A stretch of DNA of 64,000 nucleotides from NCBI RefSeq assembly GCF_014197245.1, contig NZ_JACIFF010000003.1:1-64000 (forward strand). The letters are read 5' to 3'. Positions 43,622 to 53,200 of this stretch are shown piece by piece (the first letter of the stretch is position 1; each line of letters starts with the position of its first letter). Position numbers and translations under genes: made by a program. The notes under the pieces were generated by a model that made no database searches, was not told the DNA's origin, and worked only from the letters and a program-made list of their open reading frames with translations. This DNA is from Neolewinella aquimaris (lineage in GTDB: Bacteria > Bacteroidota > Bacteroidia > Chitinophagales > Saprospiraceae).

Positions 43622-44953
43622 ATGCAATTTTATAGTACCAACGATCCCGACCACCGGGTAGGAGTTAAGGAGGCTATTTTTCGTGGATTACCCGCCGATA
43701 ACGGCCTTTACATGCCCGAGCGGATTGATCCCTTACCTGACTCCTTTTTCCGAGAATTGCCCACCTTGTCCTTTTCCGAGATCGGGTTTCGGGTTGCCCG
43801 ACAATTGTTAGGACCGGAAATTTCGGACAGTGACCTGCGTAGGATCGTCGAGGACGCCATTAATTTTCCGGCACCCGTAGTTGCGTTGGACGAGCAGAAG
43901 TACATCCTGGAGTTATTTCACGGTCCGTCGCTGGCGTTTAAAGACTTCGGGGCGCGATTTATGTCGCGTCTTATGGCCTACTATAACGACGATGCGGATC
44001 GAGACCTGATCATTCTGGTCGCTACCTCCGGAGATACCGGGGGAGCCGTTGCTGCAGGTTTTTACGACACTCCTGGAATCCAGGTAGTAATCCTTTACCC
44101 GAGCGGGAAAGTGAGCGACCTGCAGGAGAAGCAGCTGACTACCCTGGGCAAGAACATCCATGCGCTTGAGGTTTCCGGCACGTTTGATGATTGCCAGGCG
44201 ATCGTGAAGCGTGCATTCCTGGATGGGGACCTACGTGCCCGTCTTCGCCTCAGTTCGGCCAACAGCATCAACATCTCCCGTCTGATTCCCCAAACCTTCT
44301 ATTATTTCGAGGCCTATAAGCAGTTGGGAGAAGGTGATCCCGTGGTATTCTGTGTGCCTAGCGGCAATTTCGGCAACCTTACCGCGGCCCTGATCGCTAA
44401 GCGGCTTGGGCTTCCGATAGATCACTTCATCGCGGCTACCAACGACAACGACGTTGTACCCCGTTTTCTCGCTGAGGGACAGTACCGAACCAGGGCGTCT
44501 GTTCCAACCCTATCGAACGCCATGGATGTTGGGGCTCCCAGCAATTTTGCCCGAATGACCAACCTATACGGCCATATCGTAGGTGTGGACCACCCCGGCG
44601 AGGAGACCCACCGCAGCATGCGGGAAGTGATTTCCGGATACAGCTATACGGATGAGGTGACCGAAGCTGCGGTCAAGGAAGTGGAGCGGAACTACGGTTA
44701 CACCATCGATCCACATGGCGCGGTAGGGTACTTAGCACTAAAGGAGTGGCAGAAGGATCATCCGGCTACGCGGGGTGTTATCCTGGAAACCGCCCATCCT
44801 AGTAAGTTTAAGCCAGATGTAGAGCGCATTTTAGGGCATGAAATTCCCGTACCGGAGCGCCTTGCCAGTTTAAAGGATAAGGAGAAAGTGGCCTCCCAAA
44901 TGGGAACGGCGTACGAACCCGTAAGGAAGTATTTACTGGATAAGTTTGAATAA
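43622..44953 (+). CDS. thrC: Threonine synthase
   Basis: A 443-aa PLP enzyme that converts O-phosphohomoserine to threonine, completing the pathway. The N-terminal YSTNDPDHRVGVKEAIFRGL is typical of the longer ThrC class. The PLP lysine is Lys107 in LAFKDFGARF, the phosphate-binding ATSGDTGGAVAAGF follows, and SANSINISRLIPQTFYYF and SGNFGNLTAALIAKRLG mark the body. It is last in thrABC. The first parS palindrome starts 12 bases after its stop and is followed by a T run, so the same sequence might also act as a terminator. Confidence 0.96.
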   Translation: MQFYSTNDPDHRVGVKEAIFRGLPADNGLYMPERIDPLPDSFFRELPTLSFSEIGFRVARQLLGPEISDSDLRRIVEDAINFPAPVVALDEQKYILELFHGPSLAFKDFGARFMSRLMAYYNDDADRDLIILVATSGDTGGAVAAGFYDTPGIQVVILYPSGKVSDLQEKQLTTLGKNIHALEVSGTFDDCQAIVKRAFLDGDLRARLRLSSANSINISRLIPQTFYYFEAYKQLGEGDPVVFCVPSGNFGNLTAALIAKRLGLPIDHFIAATNDNDVVPRFLAEGQYRTRASVPTLSNAMDVGAPSNFARMTNLYGHIVGVDHPGEETHRSMREVISGYSYTDEVTEAAVKEVERNYGYTIDPHGAVGYLALKEWQKDHPATRGVILETAHPSKFKPDVERILGHEIPVPERLASLKDKEKVASQMGTAYEPVRKYLLDKFE

Positions 44954-44964
44954 TTCCCGCGATA

Positions 44965-44980
44965 TGTTCCACGTGGAACA
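44965..44980. other. parS site 1 (ParB-binding palindrome)
   Basis: TGTTCCACGTGGAACA is a perfect 16-bp palindrome and fits the bacterial parS consensus TGTTnCACGTGnAACA. It lies 12 bases after thrC. The next bases are TTTTTTATCC, so the stem could also work as an intrinsic terminator for thrABC. A second identical copy lies 194 bp downstream. Confidence 0.88.
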
Positions 44981-45158
44981 TTTTTTATCCGATGTTTAGT
45001 TTGAAGAATAAGTCATTTCAAACAATATGGTTAATGAATTTAGGTGCTGAGGGGTCAAGTGTGTTGTTATCGGCATGACATGGTACCGTATGCTAACCGG
45101 TATAGCCGCTCCCCTATTGACAGGGTCGCCTCAGAATGACCATCCTCTGATTGCTCTG

Positions 45159-45174
45159 TGTTCCACGTGGAACA
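45159..45174. other. parS site 2 (ParB-binding palindrome)
   Basis: A second exact TGTTCCACGTGGAACA; symmetry extends one base on each side (G...C, 45158-45175). Two copies of a 16-mer within 0.2 kb of non-coding DNA cannot be chance. The remainder of the 375-bp gap (44954-45328) shows no gene; a TATCTTAG at 45296, one mismatch from the -7 consensus, could drive the following peptidase gene. Confidence 0.88.
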
Positions 45175-45328
45175 CTAGGAACGAAAAATGGCGGGTTTTG
45201 CCACGGAACACCGCTTTTTGATTGCTTGCGCTCCTCCCGCGCCCCCGCCCGACATAGTTTGCCGGGCTTACCACTGGTAATGGCGGATGAAGTAATATCT
45301 TAGCGAAAATGTTATAAATCCCTGCCAA

Positions 45329-47674
45329 ATGAAAATTTTGCTTTCCCTATGGGTGTGCCTCGCCGTGGCCGCTCCCCTGTTTTCGCAACAAGACAATACA
45401 AAAAACCCTTTCCGTCAGCTCGATTCGGAGCTGCCTACCCCGAACGTCTACCGGAATGCTGCCGGAGCACCCGGACACATGTACTGGCAGCAGCAGGCGG
45501 ATTACGAAATGGACATCAGGCTCGACGATGAGCAACAAAGGATATACGGCACAGAAAAAATTACGTACCACAATAACTCCCCTGATCCGCTGGACTACCT
45601 GTGGATTCAACTGGACCAGAACGTGCGTGCGCTAGATTCAGATACGTATAAGACGTCGACCAATGAGTTGGGAGAGCGAATGACCCTCAATCAGCTTTCC
45701 CGGCTGGAGCCATCCTTCGAGGGGGGATTCAACATCGACTACGTACGGGACGCCGGCGGAAAGGAGATGACCTACCACATCCAAAAAACGATGATGCGGG
45801 TAGAACTACCGCAGGTACTGGAGCCCGGAGCGAAGACGGACCTGACGATCAAATTCTGGTATAACATCAACAACCGAATGACCGACGGTGGGGGGCGCTC
45901 GGGATCCGAATACTTCGCCGAAGACGACAACTACCTGTACACGATCGCCCAGTTCTACCCCAGAATGGCGCTTTACACCGACAACAACGGTTGGCAGAAC
46001 AAGCAATTTCTGGGTCGCGGAGAATTTACCCTGACCTTCGGCGACTACGACGTAAAGATCACGGTACCGGCCGATCACCTGGTGGCAGCTACCGGTACCC
46101 TGCAGAACGAGGGCGACGTACTGACAAAAAAACAGCGCGACCGGCTCACGGAGGCACGCAAGGAGCGGGTTCAGCCAGTAGTGATCGCGACCCAGGAGGA
46201 GGCGGTTGAGCGGGAAAAATCGAAGGTGAAGAAGGAAAAGACCTGGCACTTCAAAGCAGAGAACGTGCGTGACTTCGCCTTCGCCAGCTCGCGTAAGTTT
46301 ATCTGGGACGCCATGGGCGTCGAACAGGAAGACGGCAGCGTCGTGATGGCGATGTCGATGTATCCCAAGGAGGGTAATCCACTCTGGGAAAGGTTTTCTA
46401 CCAAAGCCGTGGCCCATACCCTGCGTTGGTACAGCCACTACACCTTTGCCTACCCCTACCCCGTCGCCTGGTCGATCAACGCGGCCGAAATTGGGATGGA
46501 GTACCCGATGATCTGTTTCAACTTCGGTCGTACCGAGGCGGATGGCACCTACAGCGACCGGACGAAGTACGGAATGATCGGTGTCATCATCCACGAAGTC
46601 GGCCACAACTACTTCCCCATGATCGTGAATAGCGACGAGCGGCAGTGGACCTGGATGGACGAGGGACTGAACACCTTCCTGCAGTACCTCGCCGAGCAGC
46701 AGTGGGAACGTGACTTTCCGAGCCGCCGCGGCCCCGCCGACAAGATTGTAGATTATATGAAGGGCGACAAGCAGTATATCTCGCCGATTATGACCAACTC
46801 CGAATCAATCTGGCAATTTGGCAACAACGCCTACGGCAAGCCGGCCACGGCACTGAATATCCTTCGCGAAACCGTGATGGGACGGGAGCAATTTGACTAT
46901 GCCTTCAAGAAGTACGCAAACCGGTGGAAGTTTAAGCACCCCGCGCCCGCCGACCTGTTCCGCACGATGGAGGATGCATCGGCCATTGACCTGGATTGGT
47001 TCTGGCGGGGATGGTTCTATACGGTAGACCATGTGGACATTGCCCTTACGTCGGTTCGTCCATTCCGGATCAACACCATGAATCCGGTTGTTGAAAACAG
47101 TAATCTGCGAAAGCAGCAGGCCGAGGCACCCCGCAACATCAGTAGCATTCGCAACGAAGAGATTGGCCAGACCTACGATGAAATCGATACTACGTTGCGC
47201 GATTATTACACCGACTATGATCCCCTGGAATCTACCATTCTAGACGAGGCGGAGTATCAGCAGTATCTGGATGGACTGAGTGAAGAGGAGCGGGCTACGC
47301 TGGAAGCCGATAAGTACTATTACGAACTGAGTTTCAAAAACATTGGTGGGTTAGTTATGCCCATCGTTCTGGAATTCACGTTTGCCGACGGAACGACCCA
47401 GGTGGAGCGCGTACCGGCGGAGATCTGGAGAATGGGTACGGATGAGGTGACTAAGGTGTTCCCCTTTGCGAAGGAAGTCACTTCGGTGGTCCTGGATCCA
47501 TTCCTGGAAACTGCCGATACCGATACGAGCAACAACTACTACCCTTCCCGTAGCTCGCTTAACCGTTTCGACCTGTACCAGAGCCGCAGTCGGGGGGGAA
47601 GCGAGAACCCGATGCAGCGCAACCGGCGTTCGCAGGAGACCCAGCGGAGCAACGGAACCGGATCACAACGGTAA
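45329..47674 (+). CDS. M1-family zinc metallopeptidase (aminopeptidase-like), exported
   Basis: A 781-aa secreted or periplasmic peptidase. After a signal peptide (about 1-18, ending AAPLFSQ) comes the beta-saddle domain with YEMDIRLDDEQQRIYGTEKITYHN. The substrate-binding GMEYP appears in place of the classical GAMEN, then the zinc site HEVGHN (His422, Glu423, His426) with Glu445 19 residues after the second His. The C-terminal end is Arg/Ser-rich. The catalytic set is complete. It begins a row of four closely spaced same-strand genes (peptidase, mvaD, rhodanese, phosphorylase), though they share no pathway. Confidence 0.92.
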   Translation: MKILLSLWVCLAVAAPLFSQQDNTKNPFRQLDSELPTPNVYRNAAGAPGHMYWQQQADYEMDIRLDDEQQRIYGTEKITYHNNSPDPLDYLWIQLDQNVRALDSDTYKTSTNELGERMTLNQLSRLEPSFEGGFNIDYVRDAGGKEMTYHIQKTMMRVELPQVLEPGAKTDLTIKFWYNINNRMTDGGGRSGSEYFAEDDNYLYTIAQFYPRMALYTDNNGWQNKQFLGRGEFTLTFGDYDVKITVPADHLVAATGTLQNEGDVLTKKQRDRLTEARKERVQPVVIATQEEAVEREKSKVKKEKTWHFKAENVRDFAFASSRKFIWDAMGVEQEDGSVVMAMSMYPKEGNPLWERFSTKAVAHTLRWYSHYTFAYPYPVAWSINAAEIGMEYPMICFNFGRTEADGTYSDRTKYGMIGVIIHEVGHNYFPMIVNSDERQWTWMDEGLNTFLQYLAEQQWERDFPSRRGPADKIVDYMKGDKQYISPIMTNSESIWQFGNNAYGKPATALNILRETVMGREQFDYAFKKYANRWKFKHPAPADLFRTMEDASAIDLDWFWRGWFYTVDHVDIALTSVRPFRINTMNPVVENSNLRKQQAEAPRNISSIRNEEIGQTYDEIDTTLRDYYTDYDPLESTILDEAEYQQYLDGLSEEERATLEADKYYYELSFKNIGGLVMPIVLEFTFADGTTQVERVPAEIWRMGTDEVTKVFPFAKEVTSVVLDPFLETADTDTSNNYYPSRSSLNRFDLYQSRSRGGSENPMQRNRRSQETQRSNGTGSQR

Positions 47675-47686
47675 CGCTACAACCAC

Positions 47687-48796
47687 ATGACTTACGACAA
47701 TCCAGCCCTCACGATCGTTAGCGATGAGGTGAAAGACGGCTCCATTCGCTGGCGCAGTCCGTCCAACATCGCCCTGGTAAAGTACTGGGGGAAGCACGGT
47801 GACCAACTGCCGCAGAACGCATCGGTCAGTTTTACCCTAGACGGTGCCGCCACCGACACGACCCTTCACTACGCCGCCCGGCGGTCGGCAGGTGAGGGGG
47901 TTGAGGTCGAGCTGTTCTTTCACGGGGAGTCGAAGCCCGATTTTACCACCAGGACCAAGGGTTTTCTAGAGCGATTGTTGCCGATTTATCCCTTCCTACG
48001 GCAGCTGTCGTTGCGAATCGATACTACGAATAGCTTCCCGCACTCGGCGGGTATTGCTAGTTCCGCTTCGGGGATGAGCGCGCTCGCACTTTGCCTGGTA
48101 AGCCTCGAAGAACGTCTTTTTGCTCCCCTTACGGATCGGTCCGAATTTAATCGTAAGGCAAGTTATCTATCACGATTGGGTTCGGGTAGCGCCTGTCGCT
48201 CCGTATACGGCACGGCTGCCGTTTGGGGTCGGGTGCCGGACCTCGGGGAGAGTAGCGACGAATATGCCGTCCCGGTGGGAGACCGACTGCACCCTGTGTT
48301 CCAAAGTTACCACGACGATATTTTGCTGATCTCCCGGACGGAGAAGGCCGTCAGCAGCCGTGCCGGACACGGGCTGATGGAACACAATCCGTACGCGCCG
48401 ACCCGGTACGCTCAGGCCAATCGACGGGTCGTTACGATGCTGGATGTGCTGCGCACGGGAGACACGGAGCGGTTTGGTGAACTTGTCGAGAGCGAGGCAC
48501 TTACTTTGCATGCCCTGATGATGAGTAGTCATCCGTACTACACCCTCATCGAGCCGAACACCCTACACGTTATCAACACCCTGCAACAGTTTCGCCGGGA
48601 GACGGGGCACCCGGTTCACTTTACCCTCGACGCGGGACCGAACGTCCACTTACTCTATCCGGATGTGGTGGCTGATCCGGTGAAGAAATTCATCCGTGAA
48701 CACCTGCTTCATTACTGTGAGGACAAGATGTACCTCGCCGACCGAATCGGTCGGGGGCCGGAGGAGTTGGCCGTCAACGAAACGACTAATGCCTGA
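47687..48796 (+). CDS. mvaD: Diphosphomevalonate decarboxylase
   Basis: A 369-aa GHMP-superfamily enzyme that decarboxylates mevalonate 5-diphosphate to isopentenyl diphosphate. Diagnostic sequences are SPSNIALVKYWGKHG near the N-terminus, ASVSFTLDG, and the phosphate loop with FPHSAGIASSASGMSALAL. GSGSACRSVYG and FTLDAGPNVHLLY follow. Its presence indicates a mevalonate route to isoprenoids in this organism. Other pathway genes are not in the window. It follows the M1 peptidase gene by 12 bases. Confidence 0.93.
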   Translation: MTYDNPALTIVSDEVKDGSIRWRSPSNIALVKYWGKHGDQLPQNASVSFTLDGAATDTTLHYAARRSAGEGVEVELFFHGESKPDFTTRTKGFLERLLPIYPFLRQLSLRIDTTNSFPHSAGIASSASGMSALALCLVSLEERLFAPLTDRSEFNRKASYLSRLGSGSACRSVYGTAAVWGRVPDLGESSDEYAVPVGDRLHPVFQSYHDDILLISRTEKAVSSRAGHGLMEHNPYAPTRYAQANRRVVTMLDVLRTGDTERFGELVESEALTLHALMMSSHPYYTLIEPNTLHVINTLQQFRRETGHPVHFTLDAGPNVHLLYPDVVADPVKKFIREHLLHYCEDKMYLADRIGRGPEELAVNETTNA

Positions 48797-48814
48797 TTGG
48801 TGTTAGGGTAACTG

Positions 48815-49345
48815 ATGCGAAACTTGAAAGTACTGGCCTGGGCCCTAGGCCTGCTGATTTGTTGGGGTTGTCGCCTGGGAAGTCAGGACGTACCCAACCG
48901 ACTACAAACCCCTTATCCACCCCTCAACGAGCGCCTGGCTAGCATGGTCACGGCGGATTCGCTGGCCATCAGTGCACAGGAAGCGCATGCACTCCCCCGG
49001 GCCGTATACCTCGATGCCCGGGAGAGAGAAGAGTACGCCGTTAGCCATCTTCCCGGAGCGGTACACCTCGGATTCGATGACCCTGATTACGGCGGGCTCG
49101 CCGGTATGGCGAAAGACACTCCCCTGGTAGTTTATTGTACGGTGGGTTACCGCAGTGAACGTGTCGCCGCCGGGTTACGAGAGCGGGGGTTTACCCAGGT
49201 GTATAACCTGTACGGCAGCCTTTATGCGTGGAAGTTGGCGGGTTTTCCCGTTGTGAGTGCCGGGGGACCTACGGAGCGTATCCATACCTATAACCGAAAG
49301 TGGGGCACTTACTTTCCCGATAGCCTAGCAATTAAAGTTTACTGA
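48815..49345 (+). CDS. Rhodanese-domain lipoprotein
   Basis: A 176-aa protein with a lipoprotein signal (LLICWGC) and one rhodanese domain (about 60-155). The domain has AVYLDAREREEYAVSHLPGAVHLGF and the active-site loop CTVGYR with Cys108, followed by LYGSLYAWKLAGFPV. The intact CxxGxR loop suggests sulfurtransferase activity, or binding of a sulfur or oxyanion ligand, in the periplasm. It is two bases upstream of the phosphorylase gene and so co-transcribed. The biological substrate is unknown. Confidence 0.87.
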   Translation: MRNLKVLAWALGLLICWGCRLGSQDVPNRLQTPYPPLNERLASMVTADSLAISAQEAHALPRAVYLDAREREEYAVSHLPGAVHLGFDDPDYGGLAGMAKDTPLVVYCTVGYRSERVAAGLRERGFTQVYNLYGSLYAWKLAGFPVVSAGGPTERIHTYNRKWGTYFPDSLAIKVY

Positions 49346-49347
49346 CC

Positions 49348-50199
49348 ATGACCCTTTACCAACAGATTCAGGAGTGCGTATCCTTCATTAAGCAACGTGC
49401 GAAGACGCAGCCGCGTATCGGGATTATTCTGGGTACGGGACTCAGCACCCTGGTCGAGGAAATCGAGGTCGAACGCGAGTTTGTGTACGGGCTGCTTCCC
49501 TTCTTCTCCGTATCGACGGTTGCGACCCACCGGGGAAAGCTCGTTTTGGGGACGCTACGGGGCACGCCCGTCGTGGCCATGGCTGGTCGCCTCCACTACT
49601 ACGAGGGGTACAGCATGCAGCAGCTCACCTTTCCGGTGCGGGTACTTAAGGCGTTGGGCATTGAGTATCTGCTCATCTCTAATGCCTCGGGTAGCGTGAA
49701 TCCCGATATATGCGCCGGCGACGTCGTGTTTATCCGCGATCACATTAACATGCAACCCGATAACCCCCTGAGGGGGCACAACGACGATCGTTTGGGGCCC
49801 CGTTTCCCGGATATGCTCAATACCTACGATCGTGAGCTCAACGCCCGCGCCATGGAGTTGGCTAAGCGACACGGACTGAATGCACACGAGGGGGTTTACC
49901 TGGCCCTGGCCGGTCCGAACCTGGAAACACCTGCCGAGTACCGGATGGCAAACATCATCGGTGCCGATGTGATCGGAATGTCTACCGTGCCCGAAGTCCT
50001 GGTGGCCCGGCACGCCGACCTACCGGTGTTCGTTGCTTCCGTAGTGAGCAACAAGTGTTTTCCGATTGCCGACATCCAGCCCACTACCGTTAACGACGTA
50101 ATTGCTACCGTGCAGGTAGTGGAACCTAAGCTACGCCTCCTTATCGGGGATATTGTGGAAGAACTCGCGGAAGTTGCCCACCAAGCTGCGGAAGAATAA
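49348..50199 (+). CDS. Purine-nucleoside phosphorylase (PNP-I, inosine/guanosine type)
   Basis: A 283-aa enzyme of the trimeric PNP class that splits purine nucleosides with phosphate in salvage. Motifs: the phosphate-binding GIILGTGLSTLVEEI, then STVATHRGKLVLGTL, VAMAGRLHYYEGY, LLISNASGSVNP, a long GPNLETPAEYRM and the substrate-base region GMSTVPEVLVARH. The length is standard. It follows the rhodanese gene by two bases. Nothing unusual is seen. Confidence 0.93.
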   Translation: MTLYQQIQECVSFIKQRAKTQPRIGIILGTGLSTLVEEIEVEREFVYGLLPFFSVSTVATHRGKLVLGTLRGTPVVAMAGRLHYYEGYSMQQLTFPVRVLKALGIEYLLISNASGSVNPDICAGDVVFIRDHINMQPDNPLRGHNDDRLGPRFPDMLNTYDRELNARAMELAKRHGLNAHEGVYLALAGPNLETPAEYRMANIIGADVIGMSTVPEVLVARHADLPVFVASVVSNKCFPIADIQPTTVNDVIATVQVVEPKLRLLIGDIVEELAEVAHQAAEE

Positions 50200-50288
50200 A
50201 GGAGGAACGGTAGGGAAAAAAACGAGTGATTGGGCAACTAACTCTACCGGTTGCGCCTTTAAAACCAGTTAACCCTGATTGAAACTGA

Positions 50289-53200
50289 ATGAACGGAGCC
50301 TTCCGCACCACCTGGAAAACTTTGAGTGCAACCGAGCGTGACGTAGCTACTGCTATGAGCATCGTGTACGAAGAGCGTTCCGTCCTTGATCTCTCCCGAT
50401 TGCTGAATAAAATCGGCATGCCACCCCCGGCCGGTGAATCGCGGTTTACCCACGCGGCCACCGAAGAGATCGTCCATCAACTCCACACGGCCGGCGTGCT
50501 CATCAAGCAGAGCGACCACGGCTGGCGGATCAATCCGCTGTTCAGTGAGGCCATCATGCGACAGGCCGGCCGGCGACCGGACTTCACGGTCCTGCTCAAC
50601 GAAATACGGCGGGAACTTCCCTACAAGACGTATTGGCAGCCCAGCAGTCCGCACGCATTGATGCGGGAGATCCGCATTGCTTTCTATTTACAGAACGAGG
50701 CGGGCTTCGATCGGCTGCAGCGGGAGACGGAGAATTTCTATCCTGATCAGGCGCGCACGGGTATTTTCATCGACCCCCTCTTTGCCGAGTTCGACCCCCG
50801 CTGGGTGGAAAACTTACTGCCGGCGTGGCAGGAAATTAACCTCCGCAACGCCTTTCGGCGGGCCCTGGTGGCCATGGAACCCCTGGATTCGCTCATCGAA
50901 TTTCTGGAACAGCATGAGCACATCCGTGATCCGGAATCGGGTCCACTGCGGGAACTGCTCGCCGAGGCCTTCGTTTTACAGGGCGCGTGGAGTCGACTGC
51001 AGCTATGGGCCGACCTCGAGACGAGTGAGTGGCGAAGCTCCGCCAACCACCTTATTTACCACGTACTCCGCGACGAAGACGAGGGCGCCAACGAACTCAT
51101 CGAGGAAGTAAGGAAAGGGTACCGCAGGGAGTTTGATAACAAGTATCCCGCCCACCTGGCCGGTTACCTTTATTTGTTGTCGCTACTCCGCAACGGTGGC
51201 GTGAAGAGTGCGGAACTCATTGGCCACCACCTGGACAACATCGACCCGGTCCAAAACCTGCGGTTGGGGGGGACATATCTGGTCTTTAAAGCGCTTCATG
51301 CTTACCTACGCAACGACGAAGACGCACAGGTGGTCGCTCAACAGGGACTGGACCGCATGGAGGCAAATGCCTTTGCGCTCACCTTCGATGCCCTCTATCA
51401 CCTGTGGACCGATAGTAGTGCGGAATCCCTTACTCCCGGATACCTTACCAAGCTCGAGTCGCTGCGGGAGCGAGCCCAGGACAATGGGTACCAGTGGGTG
51501 GAAATGGAACTCACGCGGGTCCTCTCCCTCCGGCATCCCGAAACCGATGCGCGGGAAGCATACGCTACGCGCGCCCAGCAACTGAGCGATCAACTGCGTA
51601 TCTATTCGCTGGCCGACGCCATGCCTCGCATCGAGCCCTGGGAACGGGCGCTGGAGGTTTTGGTGGGGATGGGAACCCCGGACCGGGGAAACGATAAGCG
51701 CAGTAAAAAGACGAGTCGCTTCGTCTGGTTCGTTGATTTCGAAAAGCGCGAGCTGGAACCGCGGGAGCAAACGCTCAGTAAGGGCGGAAGCTGGTCGAAG
51801 GGCCGAAAAGTAGCGCTGAAGCGCGTGAAGCAGGGTGACGTGGAGGGAATGACGCCTCAGGACGTTGCCATTGCCAAGGCAATCGAGGAAGACTACAGCC
51901 GCTATCATCCGAACGGCAGCTTTACCATCAACTACGAAGATGCCCTGCTGGCCCTCGTGGGTCATCCGAACCTTTACCTCAGTAAGAATTCCGCCATTGG
52001 AGTGGAACTGGTGCGCCGCAATCCCCAACTCCTCATCGAGGAGACCAACAATCGGCTTCACCTCCGATTTGCGCAGGACTTTACGGGTACGGGCGTTCAG
52101 GTAGTCAAGGAAACGCCGACCCGCTACCAGGTGATCGAAGTAAACGACGGTCACGATCAGATACATCGTCAGATAGGCGAAGGACTGGAAATCCCCAAGC
52201 GCGCCCGTCACCGCCTACTCGAAGTTGCCCGCAACCTGAGTAAGTTCACCGAGGTTCAAAACACCCTGGCCGGTGTGATTGACGATCTGGATGAGACCAA
52301 GGCGGATTCCCGTACTTACGTTCACCTGTTGCCCGTCGGCGAGACCTTCAAGGTGGAATTCTTCGTTCGGCCCATTCACGAGGAGGATCAGTACTTCAAA
52401 CCCGGTCGGGGCAGGAACAAGGTGATCAGCGACATCGACGGCCACCGCCGGCTGGCCGAGCGCGACCTGGCCCGCGAGATCGAGCGGGCGGAGAGCGTGA
52501 TCATCGACTGCCCTACCCTACAGAAGATCGTACACCGCGATTATGAATGGCAGATCGACGAGGTGGAGGACTGTCTCAATATCTTACTGGAACTGCAGCC
52601 GCTGCGGGCGATGGAACGCATTGTGCTCGAGCATCCGCGCGGCGAGCGAATCAAGCTTCTGGGCAGTGTCGATTTCGGCGATCTAAGCCTTGGAGTGAAG
52701 GAAAAGGCCGGTTGGTTCGATGTGGAGGGTACCCTGGCCGTCGACGACCAGCAGGTGATAAGTTTCCGGGAACTCATTGAGAAGGTCAGCGAAAACGAGC
52801 AGAGTAACTTCATTCAGCTTAGTGAAGGACAGTACGTAGCCCTTACCGAACAACTGCGGCGTAAGCTGCGGGAAATGGAGGGGCTCATGTCTGCGAAGGG
52901 CGATGGCATGCAGCTTCACCCGCTGGCGGGCGGAATGTTGGATGACATTGTCGACCAACTCGGCGGATTCGAGGCCGATATCGCCTGGCGCGACAGTTTG
53001 CAACGCATCCAGAGCGTCAACCAGACCATGGCGCGCGTGCCGTCTACCTTTCGCGCTGAACTACGGCCCTACCAGCTCGATGGCTTCCGGTGGCTGATGC
53101 GGCTGGCCGACTGGGGAGTTGGGGCCTGTCTGGCCGATGACATGGGTCTGGGTAAGACGATCCAGGGACTTGCCATGCTACAGGCCCGTGCGGAAGATGG

